A DNA stretch of 64,000 nt from Pantoea stewartii subsp. stewartii (GTDB lineage Bacteria; Pseudomonadota; Gammaproteobacteria; Enterobacterales; Enterobacteriaceae): positions 1 to 64,000 of the forward strand of contig NZ_VZPF01000008.1 of the NCBI RefSeq assembly GCF_008801695.1, given 5' to 3'. Position numbers and translations under genes: made by a program. The number at the start of each line of letters is the position of its first letter. Positions within the stretch are counted from its first letter, which is position 1. This document shows, piece after piece, positions 7,887-17,289 of the stretch. Below the pieces are notes generated by a model. The model saw only the letters and a program-made list of their open reading frames with translations, made no database searches and had not been told where the DNA came from.

Positions 7887-8602
7887 TGTCGCGCACGCTG
7901 TTTATCGCAGATCTCCATCTGTGTCAGGAAGAACCGGCGATTACCGCCGGTTTTCTGCATTTTTTGCAGCGCGAAGCGCCTCACTGCGACGCGCTTTATA
8001 TTCTGGGCGATCTGTTCGAAGCCTGGATCGGTGATGACGATCCGAATCCGCTGCATCAACAGGTTGCCAGCGCCCTTCATGCCCTGCCCGTGCCGGTCTT
8101 TTTTATTCACGGCAACCGCGATTTTCTGATCGGCAAACGCTTTGCCCGCGCCAGCGGCATGACCTTATTGCCCGAGGAGCAGGTTCTGACGCTTTATGGT
8201 CACCGACTTCTGATTATGCATGGCGATACGTTGTGCACCGACGATGCGGGTTATCTGCAGTTCCGGGCGAAAGTGCATAATCCCTGGATTCAACGTCTGT
8301 TCCTGACGCTGCCGCTGTTTATTCGTAAACGGATTGCGGCACGGATGCGCGCCAACAGTAAACAGGCCAACCAGCATAAGACGCTGGAGATTATGGATGT
8401 CAATCAACAGGCCGTGGTCGATGCGATGGTACGTCAGCAGGTGCCTTTACTGATTCATGGTCATACGCACCGCCCCGCCATCCATGATGTGTCGCTGAAC
8501 GGAGCCCCCGCACAGCGCGCGGTATTGGGTGCCTGGCACAGCCGGGGATCAATGATCCAACTGGATGAAAACGGCATCCAGCTCATCGGCTTCGATTTTT
8601 AG
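7886..8602 (+). CDS. lpxH: UDP-2,3-diacylglucosamine diphosphatase LpxH
   Basis: 238 residues. It hydrolyses UDP-2,3-diacylglucosamine to lipid X and UMP, the fourth step of lipid A synthesis, at the inner face of the inner membrane. The calcineurin-like metal-binding motifs are all present: [32 protein letters not shown] and IHGHTHRP. It is translationally coupled to ppiB, as in E. coli. Confidence 0.96.
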   Translation: MSRTLFIADLHLCQEEPAITAGFLHFLQREAPHCDALYILGDLFEAWIGDDDPNPLHQQVASALHALPVPVFFIHGNRDFLIGKRFARASGMTLLPEEQVLTLYGHRLLIMHGDTLCTDDAGYLQFRAKVHNPWIQRLFLTLPLFIRKRIAARMRANSKQANQHKTLEIMDVNQQAVVDAMVRQQVPLLIHGHTHRPAIHDVSLNGAPAQRAVLGAWHSRGSMIQLDENGIQLIGFDF

Positions 8603-8816
8603 TCGTCCGGTGACATCGCGTTGCACACCTGCGCTGAGGCCCGTCGAGCGGCGGCAAGGTACCCGGGTACTGTGCGAACGGGCGGCAGGCCAGCATAGTG
8701 AAACGCGTTCACGCCCTGCCGCCTGCCTTCCCCGCCCTGCAGTCAGCTGAGTTGTCTCACTCAGGCCGTATTCATTCCTGATGCGATCAGCTTATCGTCT
8801 GACGCTAACCCGCCCG
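8603..8816. other. Intergenic region with nested palindromes (lpxH-purE)
   Basis: No credible gene. It contains a 12-bp palindrome GTACCCGGGTAC, then a 9-bp inverted repeat GGCGGCAGG (8681-8689) / CCTGCCGCC (8715-8723). The 25-nt loop of that repeat holds a second small hairpin, GTGAA/TTCAC. No T-tract follows, so these are not simple terminators. This GC-rich structure is unexplained. Confidence 0.5.
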
Positions 8817-8832
8817 ACGCAACCGTTTTCCT
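8817..8832 (+). promoter_or_regulatory. PurR operator upstream of purEK
   Basis: ACGCAACCGTTTTCCT differs at one position from the PurR consensus ACGCAAACGTTTTCNT and lies 84 bp before the purE start. In E. coli purEK is repressed by PurR with hypoxanthine or guanine from a site in the same place. Confidence 0.85.
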
Positions 8833-8915
8833 TGCGCCTTTCTCATGGTATTCTCTGTGCCCTTCAAAACCTGTCCGCCTGGTCAGGTGTGTTTTTATTC
8901 ACAGGAGTTGACCGC

Positions 8916-9425
8916 ATGTCGTCGAATGCCGCCCCGGCCCGCATCGCAGTTGTTATGGGTTCCAAAAGTGACTGGTCCACCATGCAGTTCGCTGCGGAAA
9001 TCCTTACCAGCCTGGACGTGCCCTTTCATGTGGAAGTGGTGTCAGCGCACCGTACCCCGGATAAACTGTTTAGCTTTGCGGAAACCGCAGCGGACAACGG
9101 TTTTCAGGTGATTATTGCCGGTGCCGGTGGCGCGGCGCATTTGCCAGGGATGCTGGCTGCCAAGACCCTGCTGCCGGTACTCGGTGTGCCGGTACAGAGC
9201 GCCGCGCTGAGCGGCGTCGACAGCCTCTACTCGATTGTGCAAATGCCACGCGGCATTCCGGTCGGCACGCTGGCCATTGGCAAAGCGGGCGCCGCTAACG
9301 CAGCCCTGCTGGCGGCGCAGATTCTGGCGATTCATGACAGCGCGCTGGCGTCACGTCTGGCCGCCTGGCGTCAGTCACAGACCGATGAGGTACTGGACAA
9401 TCCGGACCCGCGGGAGGAAGCATGA
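8916..9425 (+). CDS. purE: N5-carboxyaminoimidazole ribonucleotide mutase
   Basis: 169 residues from ATG 8916 with AGGAG at 8903-8907; the open frame extends upstream, but E. coli PurE has the same length and start. It converts N5-CAIR to CAIR in de novo purine synthesis. The class I signature is present in [17 protein letters not shown] (catalytic His) and [11 protein letters not shown]. The stop overlaps purK (GCATGA). A PurR box lies upstream. Confidence 0.96.
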   Translation: MSSNAAPARIAVVMGSKSDWSTMQFAAEILTSLDVPFHVEVVSAHRTPDKLFSFAETAADNGFQVIIAGAGGAAHLPGMLAAKTLLPVLGVPVQSAALSGVDSLYSIVQMPRGIPVGTLAIGKAGAANAALLAAQILAIHDSALASRLAAWRQSQTDEVLDNPDPREEA

Positions 9426-10486
9426 AGCCGGTTTGCGTACTGGGTAACGGACAGCTTGGCCGTATGTTACGTCAGGCGGGCGAGCCTATGGGCATTGCCG
9501 TGCATCCGGTTGGCCTGGATGCCGACCCCGCTACCCTGCCTATCGCCGGGAGCGTGATTACGGCTGAGATCGAACGCTGGCCCGAGACGGCACTGACGCG
9601 CGAACTCGCGAGCCACCCGGCCTTTGTGAATCGCGATATTTTCCCGCGGCTGGCCGACCGTCTGACGCAAAAACAGCTGCTGGATCAGCTCAGTCTGGCG
9701 ACTGCCCCCTGGCAACTGCTGGCGGATAAAGGTGAATGGCCGCACGTTTTCAAAACGTTGGGCGAACTGGCTATTGTTAAGCGCCGCACGGGCGGTTATG
9801 ACGGTCGTGGTCAATGGCGGTTACGTGCCGGTGAAACCGATACGTTACCCGACGACTGTTACGGTGAATGCATTGTCGAACAAGGCATTAACTTCTCGGG
9901 GGAAGTGTCGCTGGTCGGCGCGCGCGGCCACGATGGCAGCACCGTATTTTATCCCCTGACACATAATCTGCATGAAGAAGGCATTCTGCGTACCAGCGTT
10001 GCGTTCCCGCAGGCAGATGCCGCGCAGCAACAGCAGGCTGAGGCGATGTTAAGCGCTATCCTGCACGAGCTGAACTACGTCGGCGTCATGGCCATGGAAT
10101 GCTTTGTCACGCCGCAGGGATTGCTGATTAACGAACTGGCGCCTCGCGTTCACAACAGCGGGCACTGGACTCAGAACGGGGCCTCAATCAGTCAGTTTGA
10201 ACTTCACCTGCGCGCTATTCTGGGTCTGGCTCTGCCACAGCCCGTGGTCATTGCGCCCTCAGTGATGGTTAACCTGATTGGCACAGCGTTAAATACTGAC
10301 TGGCTCCAGCAGCCGCTGGTGCATTTGCACTGGTACGACAAAGCGGTGCGTGAAGGACGCAAAGTCGGTCACCTCAACCTGACCGACAGCGACCAGAGCC
10401 GTCTCGCTGCCGCCTTGCAGGCCTTGTTGCCGCTGTTACCTGCCGGGTATGCCAGCGGTATTCGCTGGGCAGCAGCCAAGCTGTAA
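9422..10486 (+). CDS. purK: N5-carboxyaminoimidazole ribonucleotide synthase
   Basis: 354 residues (E. coli 355). This ATP-grasp enzyme carboxylates AIR with bicarbonate and ATP to give N5-CAIR, the substrate of PurE. Visible features are the N-terminal [16 protein letters not shown], the ATP-grasp [13 protein letters not shown], and the metal-binding stretch [16 protein letters not shown]. The start lies inside the end of purE, giving coupled translation. A strong terminator follows. Confidence 0.96.
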   Translation: MKPVCVLGNGQLGRMLRQAGEPMGIAVHPVGLDADPATLPIAGSVITAEIERWPETALTRELASHPAFVNRDIFPRLADRLTQKQLLDQLSLATAPWQLLADKGEWPHVFKTLGELAIVKRRTGGYDGRGQWRLRAGETDTLPDDCYGECIVEQGINFSGEVSLVGARGHDGSTVFYPLTHNLHEEGILRTSVAFPQADAAQQQQAEAMLSAILHELNYVGVMAMECFVTPQGLLINELAPRVHNSGHWTQNGASISQFELHLRAILGLALPQPVVIAPSVMVNLIGTALNTDWLQQPLVHLHWYDKAVREGRKVGHLNLTDSDQSRLAAALQALLPLLPAGYASGIRWAAAKL

Positions 10487-10496
10487 ATCTGTTCAC

Positions 10497-10525
10497 GACC
10501 GGGCGCAGTATCATCGCGCCCGGTC
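10497..10525 (+). terminator. purEK terminator
   Basis: Perfect 10-bp stem GACCGGGCGC/GCGCCCGGTC with a 9-nt loop, followed by GGTTTTAC. It lies between purK and the convergent ybbP, and could serve the purEK transcript. Confidence 0.8.
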
Positions 10526-10529
10526 GGTT

Positions 10530-12947
10530 TTACGTCGCGTCAAACGTCCTGAACAACGCATTGCCTTTCAACAAACGCACGCCCAGCCAGCCACCACAGA
10601 GCGACAGTAAGAGCGCGCCGCCCAGCGGTAAGGCCAGCCACAATGTCCAGTCGGGTTGCCACGGAAAATCAAAGATTTTACGCTGCAATGCCCAGAGTGC
10701 GGCCTCAGCACCGAGCGCCGCCGCAATGCCCGAGACGACGCCAATCAGCGCAAATTCACACCACAACGTAGTGCGCAGCAGACGTTTGCCCGCGCCCAGC
10801 GTGCGATAGACGACCAGCTCCTGTCGGCGCTGGCGCATCCCCACCTGAATCTGCGCCATGAGCAGCAATACACCGCAGGCCGTGACCAGCACTACCATGA
10901 TTTCCAGTGCCTGGCTGACCTGGGTCAGAACCTGTCCAATCTGACGCAGGATACTGCCGATATCCAGCAGACTCAGCGTGGGAAATGTGCGGTTAAGCTG
11001 CGCCAGTAATGCGGCACGGTTGTCCAGACGGAAACTGGTCAGCCAGGTCAGCGGCTGGCTGTCCAGCGCGCCGGGGGGAAAAATAAAGAAGAAATTGGGG
11101 CGCAGGCTTTCCCAGTCCACTTTTCGCAGACTGGTGATTTTGGCGCTGAACCGCTGCGTATCGCCCTCAAAGGTCAAACTGTCGCCCGGTTTTACCCCCA
11201 GGCGATCGGCCAGCGCCACCTCCATGGACACTTCTCCGGCTTTCGGCGGCCAGCTCCCCGCGACAAGCGGATTATGATCGGGAAGCGTTGCCAGCGCAGT
11301 CAGATTCAGTTCGCGGTTCAGCGCGTTGTCCCGTGCGGGATCGGCAGGCTGACCGTTAATCTCACTCAGGCGCATGCGCGCAATCGGGTAAAAGGTTTCA
11401 GGTTTAACCTGATGCGACTGCAGAAACTCACGCACCTGCGGAATCTGCTCCGCCGTGATGTTGAGCAGGAAAAAGTTCGGGCTGTCTGCGGGCAACTGCT
11501 GCTGCCAGCGATCCAGCAGATCACCCCGCATCACCAGCAGCAACGCCAGTAACATAAACGACAGGGAAAAGGCGGCAAGCTGACTCAGCGTCATAGCAGG
11601 CTGACGCAGTAAACGATTAATGGCAAGCCGCAGCGCCAGATTACGTACGGACAAACGACGCAGAAGCAGTAATGTGCCCCAGCCGAGCAGGGCCAGCAGC
11701 CCTGCCAGCACCATCACGCCCGCCAGCAGTGCCCAGAGCATTTTGCTGCCGCCGACCAGTACCGCCAGCAGCGCCACCACCAGTAAGCCCATCGCGGGCA
11801 GATAGATTTTCAGCGGCCAGACGGCGGCAACGGCATCGCGTCGCAACACACGTAACGGCTGCGTCGCCAGCAGCAAGCGGTAAGGACGTAATCCCACCAG
11901 CAGAGAAATCATAAACAGCGAACCGATCGCCCACACCCACGGCCACAGGCTGGCCGCTGGCAGAGACGCCGGCAGCACCGGTTTCAACATTGCCATCAGG
12001 ATGGCTTCAACCACCTGACCGACTGCGCCACCGGCAAGGGCGGCCAGCAGCAACACCGCCAGCCACTGACCGATGATCAATCGTTGTAACGCGCCGCGCG
12101 TGGCACCCAGCGTTTTCAGCACGGCCACCAGATCGTAGCGGCTGCGGCAATAGTGACTCATGGCAACCGCCACCGCGGCAATGGCGAGTATCAGCGTTAA
12201 CAGAGCAGATAACAGCAAAAACTGCTGGGCACGCTGCATGGAGCGGCCCAGCGCGTCTTCCGAATTTTCAATACTGATCCAGCGCTGCCCGGTTTTAATC
12301 TGTGACGTTATCCAGCGGTCATACGTGTCCAGTTGCTGAGGCTTGCCTGCGAATTTGTAGCGCCAGGTGAGGCGACTGCCGGGCTGGATGGCGCCGGTTT
12401 TATCCGCGTCAGCCAGGTTAATCAGTAAACGCGGGGCCATCTCAAACGGATTAAAACCGCCATCTGGCTCCTGGATAATCTCACCCGTAATACGTAGCGT
12501 GGTATCGCCCACATCCAGTTCATCGCCGACGTGCAGATTAAGCATTGCCATTAAACGCGGCGCGGCCAGTGCGGTACCGGGCTGGGGCTTCAGGCCTGGC
12601 GGCTGCGTTTTCAGCTCACCAAACATCGGATAAGTGTTTTCTACGGCTTTCACCGCAGCCAACTGCGGTGTCTGACCGGCAAAAGTCATGGTCATGAAGC
12701 TTAACTGTCGGCTGACTGACAACCCCGTTTCGCGGGCTTTATCCAGCCATGCCGCCGGCGCAGCCGTGCTGCTGCGCAACGTGCGATCGCCCGCCATAAA
12801 ATCCCGGCTCTGCTGGCTCAGCCCCTTTTCCATGCGATCGCTAATCGATCCCAGCGCCAGCACACAGGCGACAGCCAGCGTTAACGCCAGCCAGACGATC
12901 AATAATGAGGGCGAGCGCCACTCACGCCAGAACCACCGCCAGATCAT
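10530..12947 (-). CDS. ybbP: ABC transporter permease YbbP (FtsX/MacB type)
   Basis: 805 residues from ATG 12947, which overlaps the ybbA stop as ATGA (E. coli YbbP 804). It has an N-terminal transmembrane helix, a periplasmic domain, a block of about four helices near residues 250-420, a second periplasmic domain, and FtsX-type helices at the C-terminus. In E. coli YbbP works with the ATPase YbbA, and TesA is encoded next to them. Here the permease is intact but its ATPase gene is split by a MITE, so the transporter is probably inactive unless another ATPase substitutes. Polarity of the insertion may also lower its expression. Confidence 0.92.
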   Translation of the reverse strand: MIWRWFWREWRSPSLLIVWLALTLAVACVLALGSISDRMEKGLSQQSRDFMAGDRTLRSSTAAPAAWLDKARETGLSVSRQLSFMTMTFAGQTPQLAAVKAVENTYPMFGELKTQPPGLKPQPGTALAAPRLMAMLNLHVGDELDVGDTTLRITGEIIQEPDGGFNPFEMAPRLLINLADADKTGAIQPGSRLTWRYKFAGKPQQLDTYDRWITSQIKTGQRWISIENSEDALGRSMQRAQQFLLLSALLTLILAIAAVAVAMSHYCRSRYDLVAVLKTLGATRGALQRLIIGQWLAVLLLAALAGGAVGQVVEAILMAMLKPVLPASLPAASLWPWVWAIGSLFMISLLVGLRPYRLLLATQPLRVLRRDAVAAVWPLKIYLPAMGLLVVALLAVLVGGSKMLWALLAGVMVLAGLLALLGWGTLLLLRRLSVRNLALRLAINRLLRQPAMTLSQLAAFSLSFMLLALLLVMRGDLLDRWQQQLPADSPNFFLLNITAEQIPQVREFLQSHQVKPETFYPIARMRLSEINGQPADPARDNALNRELNLTALATLPDHNPLVAGSWPPKAGEVSMEVALADRLGVKPGDSLTFEGDTQRFSAKITSLRKVDWESLRPNFFFIFPPGALDSQPLTWLTSFRLDNRAALLAQLNRTFPTLSLLDIGSILRQIGQVLTQVSQALEIMVVLVTACGVLLLMAQIQVGMRQRRQELVVYRTLGAGKRLLRTTLWCEFALIGVVSGIAAALGAEAALWALQRKIFDFPWQPDWTLWLALPLGGALLLSLCGGWLGVRLLKGNALFRTFDAT

Positions 12948-13812
12948 TGTTCCTCCCATAATTTTCCCTCGCGCAGACGCAAACGGCGGTCACAACGCGC
13001 CGCCAGCTGCGCATCGTGGGTAACCAGAATTAACGTCGTGGCAAAATCGCGATTGAGGGAAAATAACAGGTCGGCAATACGATCGCCGGTGTGGCGATCC
13101 AGATTGCCTGTGGGTTCATCGGCAAACAGCAGCCCCGGACGGCCGCTGAACGCCCGCGCCAGCGCAACGCGTTGTTGTTCGCCGCCGGATAACTGCGCAG
13201 GCAGATGCTGTAAACGCCCGGCCAGGCCTAACTGCGTCAGGAGATCGCGCGCCTGGTCGCGGCTCTGCCGATCGCTCTCACCGCGCAGCAGTGCAGGTAA
13301 CTGGACGTTTTCCAGCGCGTTGAGCGTGGGCACCAGCATAAATGACTGGAACACGAACCCGACCTGCTTCGCGCGCAACGCGGCACGCTGTTCTTCGTTC
13401 ATGTGATGTAAGGCTTTGTTGAATAATAGGTAATCATTCTGTTTTGTCTGCACTGTTTTGGTAGAAAACGCTGATGCCAGACAGAACACCGTCATACGCA
13501 AGCATGTAATGCATTGATTTTATGTTATCTGAAACAACCGTTTTCATAGTACCACAGCATAAAATCCATTTATTCAACAAAGCCGTGATGTAACGGCTGC
13601 CCCAACAAATGCACTTCACCTTCGCTGCCGTCATCCAGCCCGGCCAGAATGCCCAGCAAGGTAGATTTACCGGATCCTGACTCGCCAATCAGGGCTATCG
13701 TTTCTGCTGGTTTGACAACTAACTCAACTCCGGTAAGGATGGTTAACTGATGCTCTCCCTGACCCACGGACTTAGTAAGATGATCAACTTCAAGAATGTT
13801 TTCCGCTGGCAT
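12944..13812 (-). pseudogene. ybbA: ybbA, ABC transporter ATPase, interrupted by a MITE
   Basis: The first 76 codons (13812 down to 13585) encode MPAENILEVDHLTKSVGQGE and Walker A GESGSGKST, ending GQPLHH. Then a 173-bp MITE (13412-13584) intervenes, and the rest (MNEEQRAALRAKQVGFVFQS, the signature LSGGEQQR, Walker B LLFADEPTG) resumes at 13411. Removing the MITE plus one 9-bp duplication restores one continuous frame matching E. coli YbbA. As it stands the N-part ends after GFVE at a stop in the element. A frame opened inside the MITE runs into the C-part but would lack Walker A. The start overlaps tesA by 33 bp on the other strand, as in E. coli. Confidence 0.95.
13412..13584 (-). mobile_element. 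173-bp MITE with IS903-type ends, copy 1 (in ybbA)
   Basis: Terminal inverted repeats begin GGCTTTGTTGAATAA on both ends, the tip known from the IS903 group of IS5-family elements. The 9-bp direct repeat GTGATGTAA flanks it at 13403-13411 and 13585-13593. There is no transposase, so it depends on a transposase supplied in trans. The sequence is the exact reverse complement of copy 2 at 16189-16361, all 173 bases, so both insertions are recent. Confidence 0.95.
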
Positions 13813-14403
13813 TATCCTTTCCTGTTATTGTGCTGTCTGTTGGTGTCCCGTCTTGCTGCGGCCGATACGTTGCTGGTGCTGGGTGACAGCCTGAGCGCAG
13901 GCTATCAAATGTCAGCCAGTCAGGCCTGGCCCAGCCTGCTGAATAAACAGTGGCAGCAGCAGCCCAGTGTCGTGAATGCCAGTATCAGCGGCGATACCGC
14001 CGCACAAGGGCTGGCACGCTTACCTGCCCTATTAAAACAACTTCAGCCGCAGTGGGTGTTAATCGAACTGGGCGGTAATGACGGTCTGCGCGGCTTTTCT
14101 CCCAAAGACGTGGCGCAAACGCTGGGCACCATCATCGATCAGGTGAAAGCCGCAAAGGCAAAACCGATTCTGATGCAGATACGTTTACCCGCGAACTATG
14201 GCCGCCGTTATACTGATGCCTTCCGCGATATTTATCCGCAACTGGCAAAACAGTACGACATTGCTTTAGTGCCCTTTTTTATGGAGCAGGTTTATTTGAA
14301 ACCGGAATGGATGCAGCAGGATGGGATTCACCCCAATCCTGATGCCCAACCGTTTATCGCCGACCTGATGGCAAAAGAGCTGGCTCCCTTAGTTAAGCAG
14401 TAG
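13780..14403 (+). CDS. tesA: Periplasmic multifunctional acyl-CoA thioesterase I / lysophospholipase L1
   Basis: 207 residues from ATG 13780 (E. coli 208). A signal peptide MINFKNVFRWHYPFLLLCCL ends near RLAAADT, so the mature enzyme is periplasmic. SGNH/GDSL blocks are intact: GDSLSAGYQ (nucleophile Ser), SGDTAAQGLARLP, GGNDGLRG and DGIHPNPDA (Asp and His). It hydrolyses thioesters, lysophospholipids and peptide esters. It is divergent from and overlapping ybbA; the start chosen matches E. coli and leaves the overlap conserved. Confidence 0.95.
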   Translation: MINFKNVFRWHYPFLLLCCLLVSRLAAADTLLVLGDSLSAGYQMSASQAWPSLLNKQWQQQPSVVNASISGDTAAQGLARLPALLKQLQPQWVLIELGGNDGLRGFSPKDVAQTLGTIIDQVKAAKAKPILMQIRLPANYGRRYTDAFRDIYPQLAKQYDIALVPFFMEQVYLKPEWMQQDGIHPNPDAQPFIADLMAKELAPLVKQ

Positions 14404-14423
14404 TTGTGCAAAAAAGGTAACGC

Positions 14424-15197
14424 ATGCAAAAAACCATTTTGATAACGGGCTGCTCCAGCGGGATTGGTCTGGTCGCCGCCAAAGATCTGCTGGCACGCGG
14501 CTATCACGTCATCGCAGCTTGTCGTAAAGCCGACTATGTCGCACGGATGGACAGCCTGGGATTCACAGGGCTGCAGCTGGATCTGGACGATCCTGACAGC
14601 GTTGATCGCGCTGCCGACAGGGTACTGGCGCTGACGCATGGCCGACTGTTTGCGCTTTTTAACAATGCGGGATTTGGTACCTATGGTCCCTTAAATACCC
14701 TGACGCGCCAGCAACTGGAAAAGCAGTTTTCCAGCAATGTGTTCGGCACTCATCAGCTCACCCTGCGCCTGCTCCCGGCCTTAAAGGCCTGGGGCAATGC
14801 CCGAATCATTAATACCAGCTCGGTGCTGGGCATTATTTCGACGCCGGGCCGCGGCGCTTATGCGGCCAGTAAATACGCGCTGGAAGCCTGGAGCGACGCG
14901 TTACGTATGGAACTGCATACCAGTGGCGTGCGTGTCAGTTTAATCGAACCGGGTCCCATTCATACCCGCTTCACGGATAATGTTACTCAGGGCGAGCAGG
15001 ATAATCCGGTGCAAAATCCGGGCCTTGCGGCACGTTTTACATTACCACCTGAGGCCATTTTACCCAAACTGCGCCACGCACTGGAGAGCAACCATCCTCG
15101 CCTGCGTTATCCGGTGACGCTGGTCGCGCATATCATGAGCCTGTTGAAACGTCTGCTGCCTGGCTGGATACTGGATCGCATAATTCGCAGTCAGTGA
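14424..15197 (+). CDS. ybbO: Short-chain dehydrogenase/reductase YbbO
   Basis: 257 residues. A classical SDR with the cofactor motif TGCSSGIG near residue 8, NNAGFG near residue 80 and catalytic YAASK near residue 150. The C-terminal tail is hydrophobic and basic ([18 protein letters not shown]) and may touch the membrane. E. coli YbbO reduces medium and long-chain aldehydes with NADPH. It lies 20 bp after tesA on the same strand and is probably co-transcribed. Confidence 0.9.
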   Translation: MQKTILITGCSSGIGLVAAKDLLARGYHVIAACRKADYVARMDSLGFTGLQLDLDDPDSVDRAADRVLALTHGRLFALFNNAGFGTYGPLNTLTRQQLEKQFSSNVFGTHQLTLRLLPALKAWGNARIINTSSVLGIISTPGRGAYAASKYALEAWSDALRMELHTSGVRVSLIEPGPIHTRFTDNVTQGEQDNPVQNPGLAARFTLPPEAILPKLRHALESNHPRLRYPVTLVAHIMSLLKRLLPGWILDRIIRSQ

Positions 15198-15276
15198 GGC
15201 GAATCCGCGAATACAACTTGAAGCCGGGTCGGTCGGCCCCATATTCTTTAAACATTTTCTGCAAAGAGACTTAGTC

Positions 15277-16134
15277 ATGTCACCACACGCTTCGATTATC
15301 GACATTAACGAATCCAACCTGCATCAGACCCTTGAGCAGTCAATGCAGATTCCGGTGCTGTTCTACTTTTGGTCGGATCGCAGCCAACACTGTCAGGAAC
15401 TGACGCCACTGCTGGAACGCCTGGCGCAGGAATATGCAGGCCAGTTTATTCTTGCCAGACTGGATTGTGACAAGGAACAACGGGTTGCCTCGCAGTTTGG
15501 GTTACGCTCCATTCCCACGGTTTACCTGTTCCAGAATGGCCAGCCCGTCGATGGCTTCCAGGGGCCGCAGCCAGAAGAGGCCGTGCGCGCCCTGCTGGAA
15601 AAAGTGCTGCCGCGCGAAGAAGAGCTAAAAGCCCAACAGGCGATGGCGCTGATGCAGGAAGGCAAACCGCTGGATGCGCTGCCGCTGCTGAAAGACGCCT
15701 GGCAGCTCAGTAATAAAGACAGCGAAATCGGCTTTCTGCTGGCAGAAGTGCTGATTACGTTAAATCGTAGCGACGAAGCTGAAACCGTCTTAAAGGCTGT
15801 TCCCCTGCAGGATCAGGACACCCGTTATCAAAGCCTGGTCGCGCAGATCGACCTGCTGAAACAGGCCGCTGACACGCCAGAAATTCAGCAGTTGCAGTCG
15901 CAGCTGGAAAGCGATCCGGACAACGCCGAACTGGCAACCAAACTGTCGCTTCAGCTGCATCAGGTCGGACGCAATGAAGAAGCGCTGGAACTGTTATTTA
16001 GTTTTATCAAACGCGATCTGAATGCTGCAGATGGCCAGGCGCGTAAAATGTTGCAGGAGATTCTGGCTGCATTAGGCACCGGCGACGCCCTCGCTGCACG
16101 CTACCGCCGCCAGCTTTACTCCCTGCTTTACTGA
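15277..16134 (+). CDS. cnoX: Chaperedoxin CnoX (YbbN)
   Basis: 285 residues (E. coli 284). The thioredoxin-like domain (1-110) has [16 protein letters not shown], where the active site is Ser-x-x-Cys, as in enterobacterial CnoX, so it is not a normal disulfide reductase. A TPR-type helical domain follows (120-285). The protein holds unfolding clients under oxidative or bleach stress and hands them to GroEL and DnaK. The intergenic hairpin after it and MITE copy 2 separate it from qmcA. Confidence 0.94.
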   Translation: MSPHASIIDINESNLHQTLEQSMQIPVLFYFWSDRSQHCQELTPLLERLAQEYAGQFILARLDCDKEQRVASQFGLRSIPTVYLFQNGQPVDGFQGPQPEEAVRALLEKVLPREEELKAQQAMALMQEGKPLDALPLLKDAWQLSNKDSEIGFLLAEVLITLNRSDEAETVLKAVPLQDQDTRYQSLVAQIDLLKQAADTPEIQQLQSQLESDPDNAELATKLSLQLHQVGRNEEALELLFSFIKRDLNAADGQARKMLQEILAALGTGDALAARYRRQLYSLLY

Positions 16135-16146
16135 GGTAAGCAGAAA

Positions 16147-16169
16147 ACGGGCCGAACGACTTGGCCCGT
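16147..16169 (+). terminator. Hairpin after cnoX
   Basis: Perfect 7-bp stem ACGGGCC/GGCCCGT with a 9-nt loop, 13 bp after the cnoX stop. No T-tract follows, so termination strength is uncertain. MITE copy 2 starts 20 bp further on. Confidence 0.45.
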
Positions 16170-16188
16170 CACGCTGACAACCCGGAGG

Positions 16189-16361
16189 GGCTTTGTTGAA
16201 TAAATGGATTTTATGCTGTGGTACTATGAAAACGGTTGTTTCAGATAACATAAAATCAATGCATTACATGCTTGCGTATGACGGTGTTCTGTCTGGCATC
16301 AGCGTTTTCTACCAAAACAGTGCAGACAAAACAGAATGATTACCTATTATTCAACAAAGCC
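16189..16361 (+). mobile_element. 173-bp MITE with IS903-type ends, copy 2 (before qmcA)
   Basis: Identical to copy 1 in reverse orientation, with the same terminal repeats. The 9-bp duplication ACCCGGAGG is present at 16180-16188 and 16362-16370. That target is the qmcA ribosome binding site, so the duplication leaves a full CGGAGG in place before the qmcA start. No gene is carried. Confidence 0.95.
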
Positions 16362-16374
16362 ACCCGGAGGTTAT

Positions 16375-17289
16375 ATGTTCACGGTTATTCCCGTTCTTAT
16401 CCTGGTCGCACTGGTCATTGTCTGGTCCGGCGTGAAAATTGTGCCGCAAGGTTACCAGTGGACAGTTGAACGCTTTGGTCGTTATACCCGTACACTGCAG
16501 CCCGGCCTGAGTCTGGTCGTGCCTTTCATGGATCGTATCGGGCATAAGATCAACATGATGGAACGGGTGCTGGATATTCCCTCCCAGGAGATCATCTCCA
16601 AAGATAATGCGAACGTGACCATCGACGCCGTCTGTTTTGTTCAGGCTATCGATCCGGCACGGGCTGCCTATGAAGTCAGTAATCTTGAACTGGCTATCCT
16701 CAATCTCACTATGACCAATATGCGCACCGTGCTGGGCAGCATGGAACTTGACGAGATGCTGTCCCAGCGTGACAGCATTAATACGCGCCTGCTGCATATT
16801 CTGGACGAAGCCACCAATCCCTGGGGCGTAAAAATCACCCGTATCGAAATCCGCGATGTCCGGCCGCCGCAGGAGCTGATCGGTGCTATGAATGCGCAAA
16901 TGAAGGCCGAACGCACCAAACGTGCCGATATTTTAACGGCGGAGGGCGTGCGTCAGGCAGAGATTTTGCGCGCGGAGGGAGAGAAACAGGCCCAGATTTT
17001 GAAAGCGGAAGGGGAAAGAACGTCAGCTTTCCTTCAGGCAGAAGCGCGTGAGCGCCAGGCCGAAGCGGAAGCCCGTGCGACAAAAATGGTGTCGGACGCC
17101 ATTGCCTCAGGCAATATCCAGGCCGTGAACTACTTTGTGGCGCAGAAATATACCGACGCGCTGCAAAAAATTGGCGAATCCAGCAACAGTAAAGTGGTGA
17201 TGATGCCGCTAGATGCCAGCAGCCTGATGGGCGCCGTTGGCGGTATCAGTGAGTTGTTAAAAGAAACCCGTAGCGAGTCAACGCGCTGA
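16375..17289 (+). CDS. qmcA: SPFH/stomatin-family membrane protein QmcA
   Basis: 304 residues from ATG 16375, 4 bp after CGGAGG. An N-terminal transmembrane helix ([20 protein letters not shown]) precedes an SPFH/band-7 domain ([15 protein letters not shown] onward) and a long coiled coil with repeats of AEGERT/AEGEKQ and [12 protein letters not shown]. It forms membrane cage-like assemblies in E. coli and is linked to FtsH/HflKC quality control. The MITE separates it from its original upstream DNA; an in-frame ATG inside the MITE (16336) could add 13 residues. It overlaps ybbJ (TGATG), its usual NfeD-like partner. Confidence 0.93.
   Translation: MFTVIPVLILVALVIVWSGVKIVPQGYQWTVERFGRYTRTLQPGLSLVVPFMDRIGHKINMMERVLDIPSQEIISKDNANVTIDAVCFVQAIDPARAAYEVSNLELAILNLTMTNMRTVLGSMELDEMLSQRDSINTRLLHILDEATNPWGVKITRIEIRDVRPPQELIGAMNAQMKAERTKRADILTAEGVRQAEILRAEGEKQAQILKAEGERTSAFLQAEARERQAEAEARATKMVSDAIASGNIQAVNYFVAQKYTDALQKIGESSNSKVVMMPLDASSLMGAVGGISELLKETRSESTR

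Noticed and set aside
13437-13501. Open frame inside the MITE starting [14 protein letters not shown]
   Set aside because: The same frame occurs in both copies only because the copies are identical; it has no transposase features. Treated as a chance frame.
16189-16361. Outward promoter in the MITE driving qmcA
   Set aside because: I looked for -35/-10 pairs in both directions and found none with good spacing; an element-borne promoter cannot be claimed.
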